A stretch of 9,680 nucleotides of DNA from Sphaerochaetaceae bacterium (GCA_016302165.1 JAEDOD010000068.1:1-9680), one strand, 5' to 3'. Positions 1-5,679 are shown, counted from the first letter of the stretch. Translations and numbers: made by a program. Notes: generated by a model from the letters alone, not told the origin.

Positions 1-1
1 A

Positions 2-39
2 TTGAAAAGGGGTTTTCGAAAGATTTTTTCAATTTTTTT
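2..39 (+). terminator. Weak terminator-like hairpin and T-run in the leader region
   Basis: TTGAAAA (2-8) can pair with TTTTCAA (26-32), and a run of T follows directly (33-39), the layout of a factor-independent terminator. The stem has only one G-C pair and a 17-nt loop, so it would be weak. It could end a gene lying left of the window, or be chance in an AT-rich stretch. The rest of 40-148 holds no gene I can defend. Confidence 0.25.
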
Positions 40-148
40 AAATGTTTTTAATAAATGCTTCTTTCAAAAGGAGATATGGTTAAAAAAATCTTTTTGTCAG
101 TAATTTTGATGGTTTATCTATTGATTCATAAAGAGGATTTTCCTATAT

Positions 149-1519
149 ATGTCATCTATGCAAAAAAACATGACAAGCGGGAACACCACCAAGCTTCTTC
201 TAGGCTTTGTTCTTCCTATCTTTATTGGTAATATCTTCCAGCAGCTCTATCTCATGAGCGATACCTTGATAGTCTCAAGACTATTGGGAGTGGAGGCTCT
301 TGCTGCAGTGGGGGCAGTATCTCCCTTCTCCTTCATGGTAGTCGGCTTTGCTCAAGGCCTGACCATGGGCTTTACAGCCATCCTCAGCCAAAGGTTCGGT
401 GCCGGAGACGAAGAAGGAATGCGAAAGGTCTATGCAATGTCCACAGTGCTGTCCATATCAATTGGAGTTATCCTTTCCATAATCTTCACTTCCCTCTCCA
501 GACCTATGCTGAGACTGGTAAACACTCCGGAGAATATAATCGATATGGCTGTTGACTACATATCGACCATATATATCTTCCTGCTCTTTCAGGTTCTCTA
601 TAACCTGTACGCTGGAGTACTGAGAAGCCTTGGAGATTCCAAAAGCCCTCTTGTTTTCATGATCATATCAGCTGTGCTGAATATTATCCTGGACATAGTT
701 TCCATCGTGGTCTTCCACTGGGGAGTACGGGGAGCTGCATTGGCCACAGTCTTCAGCCAGGGAATTTCCGCCCTGCTCTCCTTTATATATATTAAGGTGA
801 AGTTCCTCATCCTTTCTCCCAGGAAAGGAGAATGGAAGATCGACTCCAGTCTGGTGAAGGTTCTTCTGAAGGTCGGTCTACCTGGAGCCTTCCAGTATTC
901 GATCACAGCCATCAGCTGCATTTTTGTCCAGGCATCCCTGAACTCCTTCGGTTCAGATAGCGTTGCCGCCTATTCTGTGGCCAGCAAGATCGAGAATATG
1001 GTGACCCAGTTCTTCCCTGCCCTGGGAATAGGCATAAGCACCTTTGCTGGCCAGAATCTTGGAGCCGGGAACACAGACAGAGTTAGAAAGGGCTTCCGGT
1101 CCAGCGTATATCTCAATATCGGATACTCCATCCTTGCCTATTTTGTCTGCAGACTTTTCGCTGCACCTATGACCTATCTCTTTGTGGATAGCGCAACTTC
1201 ATCCCCGTTGGTCATTGAAGAGAGCATCTACTACGTGAATACCATCGGCATATTCTTCATTCCACTTGGATTCATCTTCATTTTCCGTACAGGATGCCAG
1301 GGGCTTGGATCAGGAAAGATTCCTATGCTAAGCGCATTTCTTGAGCTTGTGGCCAGGTTCTCTACAGCCTTCTCCCTTCCAAAGCTCTTCGGCTTTATCG
1401 GAATCTGCCTCTCAAATGCGGTCAGCTGGATTAGCGCAGGATTCGTTCTCCCCTTTGTATACCTTGCATTTATGAGGAAACTTGAGAAGGATCACAGGGA
1501 TTTGACGATACATAGTTGA
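149..1519 (+). CDS. MATE family multidrug/cation antiporter
   Basis: Integral inner-membrane antiporter expected to export cationic drugs or metabolites in exchange for Na+ or H+. The 456-residue length is normal for the family, and about twelve hydrophobic segments are visible. The N-terminal pattern MTSGN-TKLLLGF-LP (residues 8-23) followed by GN-FQQLY (27-34) is typical of MATE proteins. The two pseudo-symmetric halves show the paired family signatures: SQRFGAGDEEGMRK (80-93) and FAGQNLGAGN-DRVRKG (299-315). Start choice: an in-frame TGA at 122-124 leaves ATG 149 as the first start. AGAGGA (132-137) lies 11 nt before it; ATG 158 would be 20 nt away. The stop codon TGA (1517-1519) lies inside the -35 box of the tRNA promoter. 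No terminator follows, so read-through into the tRNA cluster is possible. A weak promoter (TTGTCA at 94-99) may drive it. The substrate cannot be told from sequence; the subfamily looks closer to the MepA/DinF-like branches than to NorM, but this is uncertain. Confidence 0.93.
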   Translation: MSSMQKNMTSGNTTKLLLGFVLPIFIGNIFQQLYLMSDTLIVSRLLGVEALAAVGAVSPFSFMVVGFAQGLTMGFTAILSQRFGAGDEEGMRKVYAMSTVLSISIGVILSIIFTSLSRPMLRLVNTPENIIDMAVDYISTIYIFLLFQVLYNLYAGVLRSLGDSKSPLVFMIISAVLNIILDIVSIVVFHWGVRGAALATVFSQGISALLSFIYIKVKFLILSPRKGEWKIDSSLVKVLLKVGLPGAFQYSITAISCIFVQASLNSFGSDSVAAYSVASKIENMVTQFFPALGIGISTFAGQNLGAGNTDRVRKGFRSSVYLNIGYSILAYFVCRLFAAPMTYLFVDSATSSPLVIEESIYYVNTIGIFFIPLGFIFIFRTGCQGLGSGKIPMLSAFLELVARFSTAFSLPKLFGFIGICLSNAVSWISAGFVLPFVYLAFMRKLEKDHRDLTIHS

Positions 1520-1545
1520 CAAGTCATCTATTATTCTGTTAATTT
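1516..1545 (+). promoter_or_regulatory. Promoter of the tRNA cluster
   Basis: A perfect -35 hexamer TTGACA (1516-1521) overlaps the stop codon of the MATE gene. 18 nt later comes a weak -10 TAATTT (1540-1545), preceded by TG one base upstream (1537-1538), an extended -10 arrangement. The predicted start near 1552 is about 9 nt before the first base of tRNA-Lys, a typical stable-RNA spacing. Confidence 0.55.
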
Positions 1546-1560
1546 TCTCATGTTGCAGAA

Positions 1561-1633
1561 GGGCCGCTAGCTCAGTAGGTAGAGCAACGCCCTTTTAAGG
1601 CGTGGGTCATTGGTTCGAATCCAATGCGGCTCA
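1561..1633 (+). tRNA. tRNA-Lys (anticodon TTT)
   Basis: A complete cloverleaf of 73 nt. The acceptor stem GGGCCGC (1561-1567) pairs with GCGGCTC (1626-1632), with one G-U pair, and A1633 is the discriminator. The D arm is GCTC/GAGC. The anticodon arm is ACGCC (1587-1591), loop CTTTTAA with anticodon TTT at 1594-1596, then GGCGT (1599-1603). The variable loop is 5 nt. The T arm is ATTGG-TTCGAAT-CCAAT (1609-1625). CCA is not encoded, so it must be added enzymatically. It decodes AAA/AAG. Confidence 0.97.
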
Positions 1634-1639
1634 CATTAT

Positions 1640-1711
1640 GTCTCCTTCGTCTAGTGGTTAGGACAACGGGTTTTCATCCCGTCAACGCGGGTTCGACTCC
1701 CACAGGAGATG
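1640..1711 (+). tRNA. tRNA-Glu (anticodon TTC), copy 1
   Basis: A 72-nt cloverleaf beginning 6 nt after tRNA-Lys. The acceptor GTCTCCT (1640-1646) pairs with AGGAGAT (1704-1710), closing with G-U; the discriminator is G1711. The anticodon stem ACGGG/CCCGT encloses loop TTTTCAT with anticodon TTC at 1673-1675. The T loop is TTCGACT. The T stem GCGGG/CCCAC has a C-A opposition at its second pair (C1688 opposite A1702). CCA is not encoded. It decodes GAA/GAG. Confidence 0.96.
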
Positions 1712-1744
1712 TACCTTCCGGCAATAGTTGGAAGACACAACAGT

Positions 1745-1816
1745 GTCTCCTTCGTCTAGTGGTTAGGACAACGGGTTTTCATCCCGTCAACGCGGGTTCG
1801 ACTCCCACAGGAGATG
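1745..1816 (+). tRNA. tRNA-Glu (anticodon TTC), copy 2
   Basis: This copy is identical base for base to the tRNA-Glu gene 105 bp upstream, including the C-A mismatch in the T stem (C1793 opposite A1807). The anticodon TTC is at 1778-1780. The 33-nt spacer before it holds a small CTTCC/GGAAG inverted repeat (1715-1719 and 1730-1734), perhaps a processing hairpin. An intrinsic terminator follows 6 nt after its 3' end, so the three tRNAs most likely form one transcript. Confidence 0.96.
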
Positions 1817-1822
1817 CCTATT

Positions 1823-1847
1823 TCCTCTCGAAAGAGAGGATTTTTTT
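1823..1847 (+). terminator. Intrinsic terminator of the tRNA cluster
   Basis: A perfect 7-bp stem TCCTCTC (1823-1829) / GAGAGGA (1834-1840) is closed by a GAAA tetraloop (1830-1833) and followed immediately by seven T residues (1841-1847). This is a textbook factor-independent terminator. Confidence 0.93.
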
Positions 1848-1855
1848 ATTGACTA

Positions 1856-1864
1856 TGTTATACT
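1856..1864 (+). promoter_or_regulatory. Extended -10 promoter candidate for the kdpD-like gene
   Basis: TG (1856-1857), one base, then TATACT (1859-1864, five of six matches to consensus) form an extended -10 element. No -35 is visible at the usual distance, because that position is occupied by the tRNA terminator stem; TTGACT at 1849-1854 is too close. Transcription would start near 1871, leaving a leader of about 48 nt. The element runs into a T-tract (TATACTTTTT), which resembles the T-rich KdpE operator known from E. coli; this comparison is from memory and only suggestive. Confidence 0.4.
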
Positions 1865-1918
1865 TTTTCCAGCTATGCCCACTTATAGGATATAGTATCT
1901 GGAATTACGGGGAAGCAT

Positions 1919-3406
1919 ATGAAGGACAAGTATAGGGAGCTGATTTTTGATTTCCTTACCATGACAGGAGTCATCATCCTGTCTACTCTTCTGGCATTTC
2001 TTTTTAGGAGACTGGGCTTTCCAGAGACCAACTTTGTTGTGGTATATATACTTGCTGTGCTTCTGGTATCCCTTTTCACCACTGGATATGCCTTCGGAAT
2101 TGCATCAGCTGTAATCTCCCTCTTCTGCTACAACTACTTCTTCACTCTCCCCTACCACACTCTTCTTGTAAGCGACCCAAGCTACATCATCACATTCATC
2201 ATAATGCTCATAACCTCCTTCATTACTTCAACCCTTACAGCCAAGGAGAAGCTTCTGAGGGAAACAGCAATGGAAAAGGGTGAGGAGAGCCAGATTCTCT
2301 ATCAGCTCTCATCCTCCCTTTCAGATGCTCCTGATAGCTTAAGCGTCATGACCATTGCCGTGAAGAGCATCTCAAGGCTTCTTCAGTGCGATATCGGTGG
2401 AGTATACATTGGAAGCCACTTTACTTCCCCTCTCTTTATCCAGAGCCTGGGAAAAGAGATAATCCACAGGAATGCCGATGGAATGGAAAGATGGAAGAAT
2501 CTATTTCAGAATGAAGAGTACATTGAGACAAAGGAGGGACTTGCCTTTCCTGTAAATGGAAGGGAAAGCCTATTGGCAGTAATTACTGTCTCCGTCTCCG
2601 TCAATTCTACTGTACTGGAAACAAAGAAGAATCTTCTCCACTCAATTATCGACAACATTTCATTGGCTCTGGATAGAATCCAGATAACGGAAGAAAGGGC
2701 CATGGTCAGGGAGACCATGGAGAAGGAAAGGGAGAGGGCAAACCTGTTGAGAGCCATATCCCATGACCTGCGTACTCCCCTTTCAGGAATCATGGGAACC
2801 TCTGAAATGCTTATGGATATGACAAGGGATGAAAGGATCCAGAGCCTTCTCAAGGGAATATATCAGGATGCAGACTGGCTCAAGAATCTTGTGGAGAATA
2901 TTCTCTCCCTTACCAGGCTTCAGGATGGAAAGATCGTTGTCCACAAGGAAATGGAAGCCATGGAAGAGGTCATAGGCAGCGCTGTAGGCCATATTGAGAA
3001 AAGCTTCCCTTCCCGCCATATTGAGGTGGATACTCCTGAAGACTTCATCCTGGTAGGCATGGATGCAAAGCTTATTGAGCAGGTGATATACAATCTTCTT
3101 GAAAACGCTGTGAAGCACACAAAGGTCCAGGAAGAGATAAAGGTATCCTGCAGATATACAGAAAAGGATGTGATAGTGGAGGTGAAGGACGGAGGAGAAG
3201 GAATCCTGGAGGAGGATATTCCGAACATCTTCCAGATATTCTATACTTCCTCCACAAGACCTTCGGATGTAAAGAAGGGCATAGGGCTGGGTCTGACCAT
3301 CTGCAAGACGGTCATCACTGCCCATGGTGGCACCATAAAGGCTGAGAACAGGAAAGACAGTAAAGGTGCTGTCTTCACCTTCACCCTGCCTCTAGAGGAG
3401 AATTGA
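1919..3406 (+). CDS. kdpD: KdpD-like sensor histidine kinase, short form
   Basis: Membrane histidine kinase expected to sense K+ limitation or turgor and phosphorylate the KdpE-like regulator encoded next. Order of parts: four close transmembrane segments (about residues 13-105, KdpD-type DUF4118 domain); a GAF-like region (about 125-250); a HisKA helix pair with motif AISHDLRTPLSG, phospho-acceptor His282; and a HATPase domain with N box NLLENAVKH (392-400), G1 box DGGEG (424-428), an F-box region near IFQIFYTS and G2 box GIGLGL (454-459). At 495 residues it is far shorter than classical KdpD (about 890). The entire cytoplasmic N-terminal part (KdpD and Usp domains) is absent, and the protein starts directly at the membrane domain. 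Start ATG 1919 is supported by GGGGA at 1909-1913, 5 nt upstream. The regulator gene begins 2 nt after the stop. There is no kdpFABC nearby; Trk genes follow instead. The symbol reflects domain similarity, not proven orthology. Confidence 0.88.
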   Translation: MKDKYRELIFDFLTMTGVIILSTLLAFLFRRLGFPETNFVVVYILAVLLVSLFTTGYAFGIASAVISLFCYNYFFTLPYHTLLVSDPSYIITFIIMLITSFITSTLTAKEKLLRETAMEKGEESQILYQLSSSLSDAPDSLSVMTIAVKSISRLLQCDIGGVYIGSHFTSPLFIQSLGKEIIHRNADGMERWKNLFQNEEYIETKEGLAFPVNGRESLLAVITVSVSVNSTVLETKKNLLHSIIDNISLALDRIQITEERAMVRETMEKERERANLLRAISHDLRTPLSGIMGTSEMLMDMTRDERIQSLLKGIYQDADWLKNLVENILSLTRLQDGKIVVHKEMEAMEEVIGSAVGHIEKSFPSRHIEVDTPEDFILVGMDAKLIEQVIYNLLENAVKHTKVQEEIKVSCRYTEKDVIVEVKDGGEGILEEDIPNIFQIFYTSSTRPSDVKKGIGLGLTICKTVITAHGGTIKAENRKDSKGAVFTFTLPLEEN

Positions 3407-3408
3407 AT

Positions 3409-4107
3409 ATGGAGCAGATTCTTGTAATTGAAGACGATATACAGATCCAGAACTTCATGCTTTATGCCCTTGAGACTGCAGGCTTCTCTGTGCAAGGCAC
3501 AGCAAAAGGAAAGGAAGGGTTGGCCCTAGCGCTACGGGGTGACATCAGTCTGGTGCTTCTTGACCTGGGATTGCCTGACATGGATGGAATGGATGTACTC
3601 AGAAGACTAAGGGAAAACTCAGACATTCCTGTCATTATCGTATCTGCCAGGGATCAGGACAAGGAAAAGGTTACAGCTTTGGATGAAGGTGCTGATGACT
3701 ACCTTACAAAACCCTTCTCTGCAACCGAGCTTATGGCCAGGATAAGGGTGGCCCTCAGGCATTACAATAAGATGATTGGAAAAGAGAAAAAGGAAGAGGA
3801 CGATGGCATCTATGAATTCAGAGGCCTAAAGATAGATAACTTCTCCCATATGGCATATAAGGATGGCATCGAAATACATCTCACTCCCCTTGAGTATCAG
3901 CTGCTCCTTCTTTTCATCAAGAATCCAGGAAAGGTAATGACATACCGGACCATTCTCAAGACAATCTGGGGAGAAGGCTACGGAGAAGATACTCAGGTGC
4001 TCCGTTCCATCATGGCCTCCACCAGGCGTAAGATCGAAGAGAATCCTGCAAAGCCAAAGTATATCGAGACAGAAATAGGCATCGGATACAGAATGAAGGA
4101 GAGCTGA
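3409..4107 (+). CDS. kdpE: KdpE-like OmpR-family response regulator
   Basis: Cytoplasmic DNA-binding regulator and partner of the kinase encoded just upstream. The receiver domain (about 1-118) has the acidic pair D9-D10, phospho-acceptor D52 in LLDLGLPDMDG, S79 and the conserved K101 in LTKPF. The C-terminal winged-helix domain (about 132-230) has LTPLEYQLLLL, RTILKTIWG and the terminal IGIGYR hairpin typical of the OmpR/KdpE group. The length of 232 residues is normal. Start choice: ATG 3409 has AGAGGAG (3394-3400) 8 nt upstream. A TTG at 3403 overlapping the kinase stop would leave only 2 nt and is rejected. The downstream gap carries repeated and palindromic elements that are plausible binding sites for this protein, placed just before the trk operon. 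Confidence 0.9.
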   Translation: MEQILVIEDDIQIQNFMLYALETAGFSVQGTAKGKEGLALALRGDISLVLLDLGLPDMDGMDVLRRLRENSDIPVIIVSARDQDKEKVTALDEGADDYLTKPFSATELMARIRVALRHYNKMIGKEKKEEDDGIYEFRGLKIDNFSHMAYKDGIEIHLTPLEYQLLLLFIKNPGKVMTYRTILKTIWGEGYGEDTQVLRSIMASTRRKIEENPAKPKYIETEIGIGYRMKES

Positions 4108-4109
4108 TG

Positions 4110-4151
4110 ACAGAAATCTCATTCTCCACCCTATTTCTCACAGAAATCTCA
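4110..4151 (+). promoter_or_regulatory. 12-bp direct repeats, candidate regulator sites
   Basis: ACAGAAATCTCA occurs at 4110-4121 and again at 4140-4151, exactly 30 bp apart (about three helical turns). The core AAATC recurs at 4164-4168 and 4177-4181. Same-face spacing of direct repeats is typical of sites for OmpR-family regulators. Binding by the KdpE-like protein is inferred from position only. Confidence 0.4.
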
Positions 4152-4176
4152 CACCACAAAGAAAAATCAAATGGAT

Positions 4177-4197
4177 AAATCACAGGTAATGTGATTT
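4177..4197. promoter_or_regulatory. 21-bp palindrome, candidate operator upstream of the trk operon
   Basis: Perfect 7-bp arms AAATCAC (4177-4183) and GTGATTT (4191-4197) flank a 7-nt centre. As an RNA hairpin it would be AT-rich and lacks a following T-run, so a dimeric protein site is more likely than a terminator. It overlaps the -35 position of the best promoter candidate, so binding there would be expected to repress. Confidence 0.4.
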
Positions 4198-4217
4198 CTT
4201 TACGCACACTTTATACC
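4189..4217 (+). promoter_or_regulatory. Weak promoter candidate of the TPR-trk operon
   Basis: TATACC (4212-4217, four of six matches) is a possible -10 with a poor -35 (ATGTGA, 4189-4194) at 17 nt. CTTTA is repeated at 4198-4202 and 4209-4213, 11 bp apart, which could be tandem half-sites for an activator compensating for the poor -35. The predicted start near 4224 would place the downstream hairpin at the extreme 5' end of the mRNA. Confidence 0.3.
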
Positions 4218-4226
4218 CATTCACCT

Positions 4227-4252
4227 ATCCTTCCTTCTGTAAATGGAAGGAT
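4227..4252 (+). promoter_or_regulatory. Inverted repeat sequestering the ribosome binding site
   Basis: ATCCTTCC (4227-4234) and GGAAGGAT (4245-4252) are perfectly complementary over 8 bp with a 10-nt loop. The right arm contains the whole Shine-Dalgarno sequence GGAAGGA (4245-4251) of the following gene. In RNA the hairpin would hide the ribosome site, so it may set or regulate expression of the whole translationally linked trk operon. No known riboswitch aptamer is recognisable. Confidence 0.5.
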
Positions 4253-4257
4253 TAATG

Positions 4258-4548
4258 ATGGAAAGAACAATTGAAGAAAAATGCCGTTATCTCATTGCAC
4301 AGGGAGAATATGACGAGTGCAAGGCTGAGATAGAGATGGCTATGAAGCGCTCTCCTGATTCTCCTATTCCACATAATCTTCTTGGAATAGTGTACGAGAA
4401 GCAATATGAAAAGGATAAGGCTCTGAAGCACTACAGGGCATCCTATTGCCTTGACCCCACTTATCTTCCCGCAAGACGGAATATGGAAAGACTTGGAACA
4501 GGTGATGTTTCAATCGCTTTTGCCTACACGGAGAAGGATTGCAGATGA
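4258..4548 (+). CDS. Small TPR-repeat protein, first gene of the trk operon
   Basis: A 96-residue soluble protein with no signal peptide or membrane segment. It is built of about two tetratricopeptide repeats: residues 4-33 (first helix pair with CRYLIAQGEYDE) and 37-70, which fits the TPR consensus well (HNLLGIVYE, ALKHYRASYCLDP), plus part of a capping helix (71-80). TPRs mediate protein-protein contact; no catalytic motif is seen. Its stop overlaps the ATG of the first trkA-like gene (ATGA), so the two are translationally coupled. This suggests a helper or adaptor for the K+ uptake complex or its two-component system, but the role is unknown. Start choice: GGAAGGA (4245-4251) is 6 nt from ATG 4258 and only 3 nt from ATG 4255; the earlier ATG 4243 has a pyrimidine-rich upstream and overlaps the ribosome site, so it is unlikely. 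Confidence 0.8.
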   Translation: MERTIEEKCRYLIAQGEYDECKAEIEMAMKRSPDSPIPHNLLGIVYEKQYEKDKALKHYRASYCLDPTYLPARRNMERLGTGDVSIAFAYTEKDCR

Positions 4549-4991
4549 TTTTCGGCTCAACAAAAAAGAACAGATCCAACGAATTGACAGTAATAGCAGG
4601 GTGCTCCAGACTGGGAGCATCCATCGCCCTATCACTTTCTTCAGACTACAAGGATACCCTGGTGATAGATAAGAATCCTGCAGCCTTCAGAAAGCTCACC
4701 TCCTACTATACAGGACAGACTCTCCGTGGCAACGTCACAGATATCAAGAGACTTGAGGAGGCTGAAATCAACAAGGCTTCCGTCTTCATTGCATTGACAG
4801 ATGATGACGACACAAACATTACCTCCGCCCAGATAGCGAAGAAGGTATTCAACGTGCCGAAGGTTATGGCAAGAATCTACGATGAAGACAAGAAGCCTCT
4901 TCTGGATAAATCAGGAATCGAGACCATCTGTCCATCCATACTGTCTGAAAGTCTTATCACAAAATTCATGGAGAAGAAAAATGAGGGTTGA
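4545..4991 (+). CDS. trkA: TrkA-like RCK protein, N-domain only
   Basis: Peripheral cytoplasmic subunit expected to bind a nucleotide and gate the TrkH channel. The 148 residues make a single TrkA_N (RCK N-terminal) Rossmann domain: strand TVIAGC, glycine loop GCSRLG (19-24, the middle Gly of GxGxxG replaced by Ser), the acidic residue D42 at the end of the second strand (LVIDKN, which favours NAD/NADH), GNVTD (62-66) and ALTDDDDTN (83-91). No TrkA_C domain follows, although E. coli TrkA (about 458 residues) has two N-C units. Start ATG 4545 has AAGGA (4534-4538) 6 nt upstream; the in-frame TTG 4539 is too close to it. The gene shares ATGA with the TPR gene before it and overlaps the next RCK gene by 11 nt. 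It is complete rather than a frameshift remnant, because the next gene starts its own full N domain. Confidence 0.87.
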   Translation: MIFGSTKKNRSNELTVIAGCSRLGASIALSLSSDYKDTLVIDKNPAAFRKLTSYYTGQTLRGNVTDIKRLEEAEINKASVFIALTDDDDTNITSAQIAKKVFNVPKVMARIYDEDKKPLLDKSGIETICPSILSESLITKFMEKKNEG

Positions 4992-5679
4992 GAAAATTGC
5001 AGGACTGAAGATTCTCATTGTAGGCGGATACTCAAAGGCCAGGTCACTGGCCCTTTCCCTTCTTGAAAAAGGGTGCAGGGTCACAGCCATCAACAGAGAC
5101 AGGAATGACGCTGAGAATCTGGCTGAAATCAAGGGTCTTGAGGTAATACTTGGTGATGGCACAAAGAAATATGTACTGGAGGACGCCAACTGTAGCGACA
5201 AGGATATGGCCTTCATCCTTACTGACAGCGATGAAGATAATCTTATAATCTCTGAAATGTGCAAGGATTTCTTCGGTGTTACAAAGACTATCTGTCTTCT
5301 TAAAGATCCATCCAAGACATCCTTCTTCTACTCCATGGGAGTAGACCGGGTGGTCTGTCCAATGAATATTGTCACAACACTTATGGAAGAGGAGGCAATA
5401 TTCAGCGAAATGTCCAGAATGGTATCCACAGATGAGGGCAGAATAGCTATGGCTGAGATTCCTCTTCTAAGAGGTTCGGAACTGGTTGGAAAGAAGCTTT
5501 GGGAGCTGAATCTCAATAAAGACATAATAATTGGCTGTATCCTACGGGGAGACCAGAATCTTATTCCAAGAGGTGACACAACCCTTAAGGAAGGGGATGT
5601 GATGATTACAATCTCCTCAGACAGGGAGAAGCTCGTAAAGTTTAAGACAAGGGCAGGACATGAAGCTTATCAGGAGTAA
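4981..5679 (+). CDS. trkA: TrkA-like RCK protein with N and C domains
   Basis: Second regulatory subunit for the TrkH channel, 232 residues. A TrkA_N domain (about 8-135) is followed by a TrkA_C domain (about 155-225, with GSELVGKKLWEL and LIPRGDTTLKEGDVMI), the usual KtrA-like layout. The Rossmann glycine loop is degenerate: GGYSKA (15-20) instead of GxGxxG, and the acidic residue ending strand 2 is Asn (AINRD, N38). It probably binds NAD poorly or binds another ligand; the C domain may bind a regulator such as c-di-AMP in some relatives, which is not shown here. Start ATG 4981 has GGAG (4970-4973) 7 nt upstream inside the previous gene. The open frame extends to 4882, but that part is only an alternate reading of the first trkA gene. 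It overlaps trkH by up to 20 nt. Confidence 0.88.
   Translation: MRVEKIAGLKILIVGGYSKARSLALSLLEKGCRVTAINRDRNDAENLAEIKGLEVILGDGTKKYVLEDANCSDKDMAFILTDSDEDNLIISEMCKDFFGVTKTICLLKDPSKTSFFYSMGVDRVVCPMNIVTTLMEEEAIFSEMSRMVSTDEGRIAMAEIPLLRGSELVGKKLWELNLNKDIIIGCILRGDQNLIPRGDTTLKEGDVMITISSDREKLVKFKTRAGHEAYQE

Larger units (their letters stand above)
1639..1816 (+). repeat. Tandem duplication of tRNA-Glu (two 73-bp direct repeats)
   Basis: Positions 1639-1711 and 1744-1816 are identical. Identity stops at the gene borders on both sides apart from one shared T upstream, and the spacers differ. The repeat is therefore confined to the mature tRNA sequence rather than a larger segmental copy. Confidence 0.97.

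Noticed and set aside
1624..1935. A 103-codon plus-strand open frame with an internally repeated protein segment
   Set aside because: It runs through tRNA-Lys and both tRNA-Glu genes and the terminator. The protein repeat is just the duplicated tRNA-Glu sequence translated, and there is no ribosome site.
2783..3325. A 180-codon minus-strand frame inside the kinase gene
   Set aside because: It is antisense to the conserved HisKA/HATPase region, with no recognisable domain and no ribosome site. It is a shadow of codon bias in the real gene.
3403..3408. TTG start for the KdpE-like protein overlapping the kinase stop
   Set aside because: It would sit 2 nt from the Shine-Dalgarno; ATG 3409 has 8 nt spacing and gives the normal receiver N-terminus.
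4180..4194. A CRP-type site
   Set aside because: The half-sites are in the inverted order (TCACA-N5-TGTGA rather than TGTGA-N6-TCACA), so it does not fit the CRP consensus.
4177..4197. The palindrome as a transcription terminator for kdpDE
   Set aside because: The stem has only two G-C pairs and is followed by CTTTACG rather than a T-run. An operator is a better reading, though weak attenuation cannot be excluded.
4882..4980. Upstream extension of the second trkA-like frame to an ATG at 4882
   Set aside because: This part is an alternate reading of the first trkA gene and has no RCK-like sequence. ATG 4981, with GGAG 7 nt upstream, starts just before the conserved Rossmann strand.
4545..5679. 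A single trkA gene broken by a frameshift
   Set aside because: The first protein ends after a full N domain, and the second begins its own full N domain with its own ribosome site. A frameshifted N-C-N-C TrkA would show a C domain between them, and none is present.
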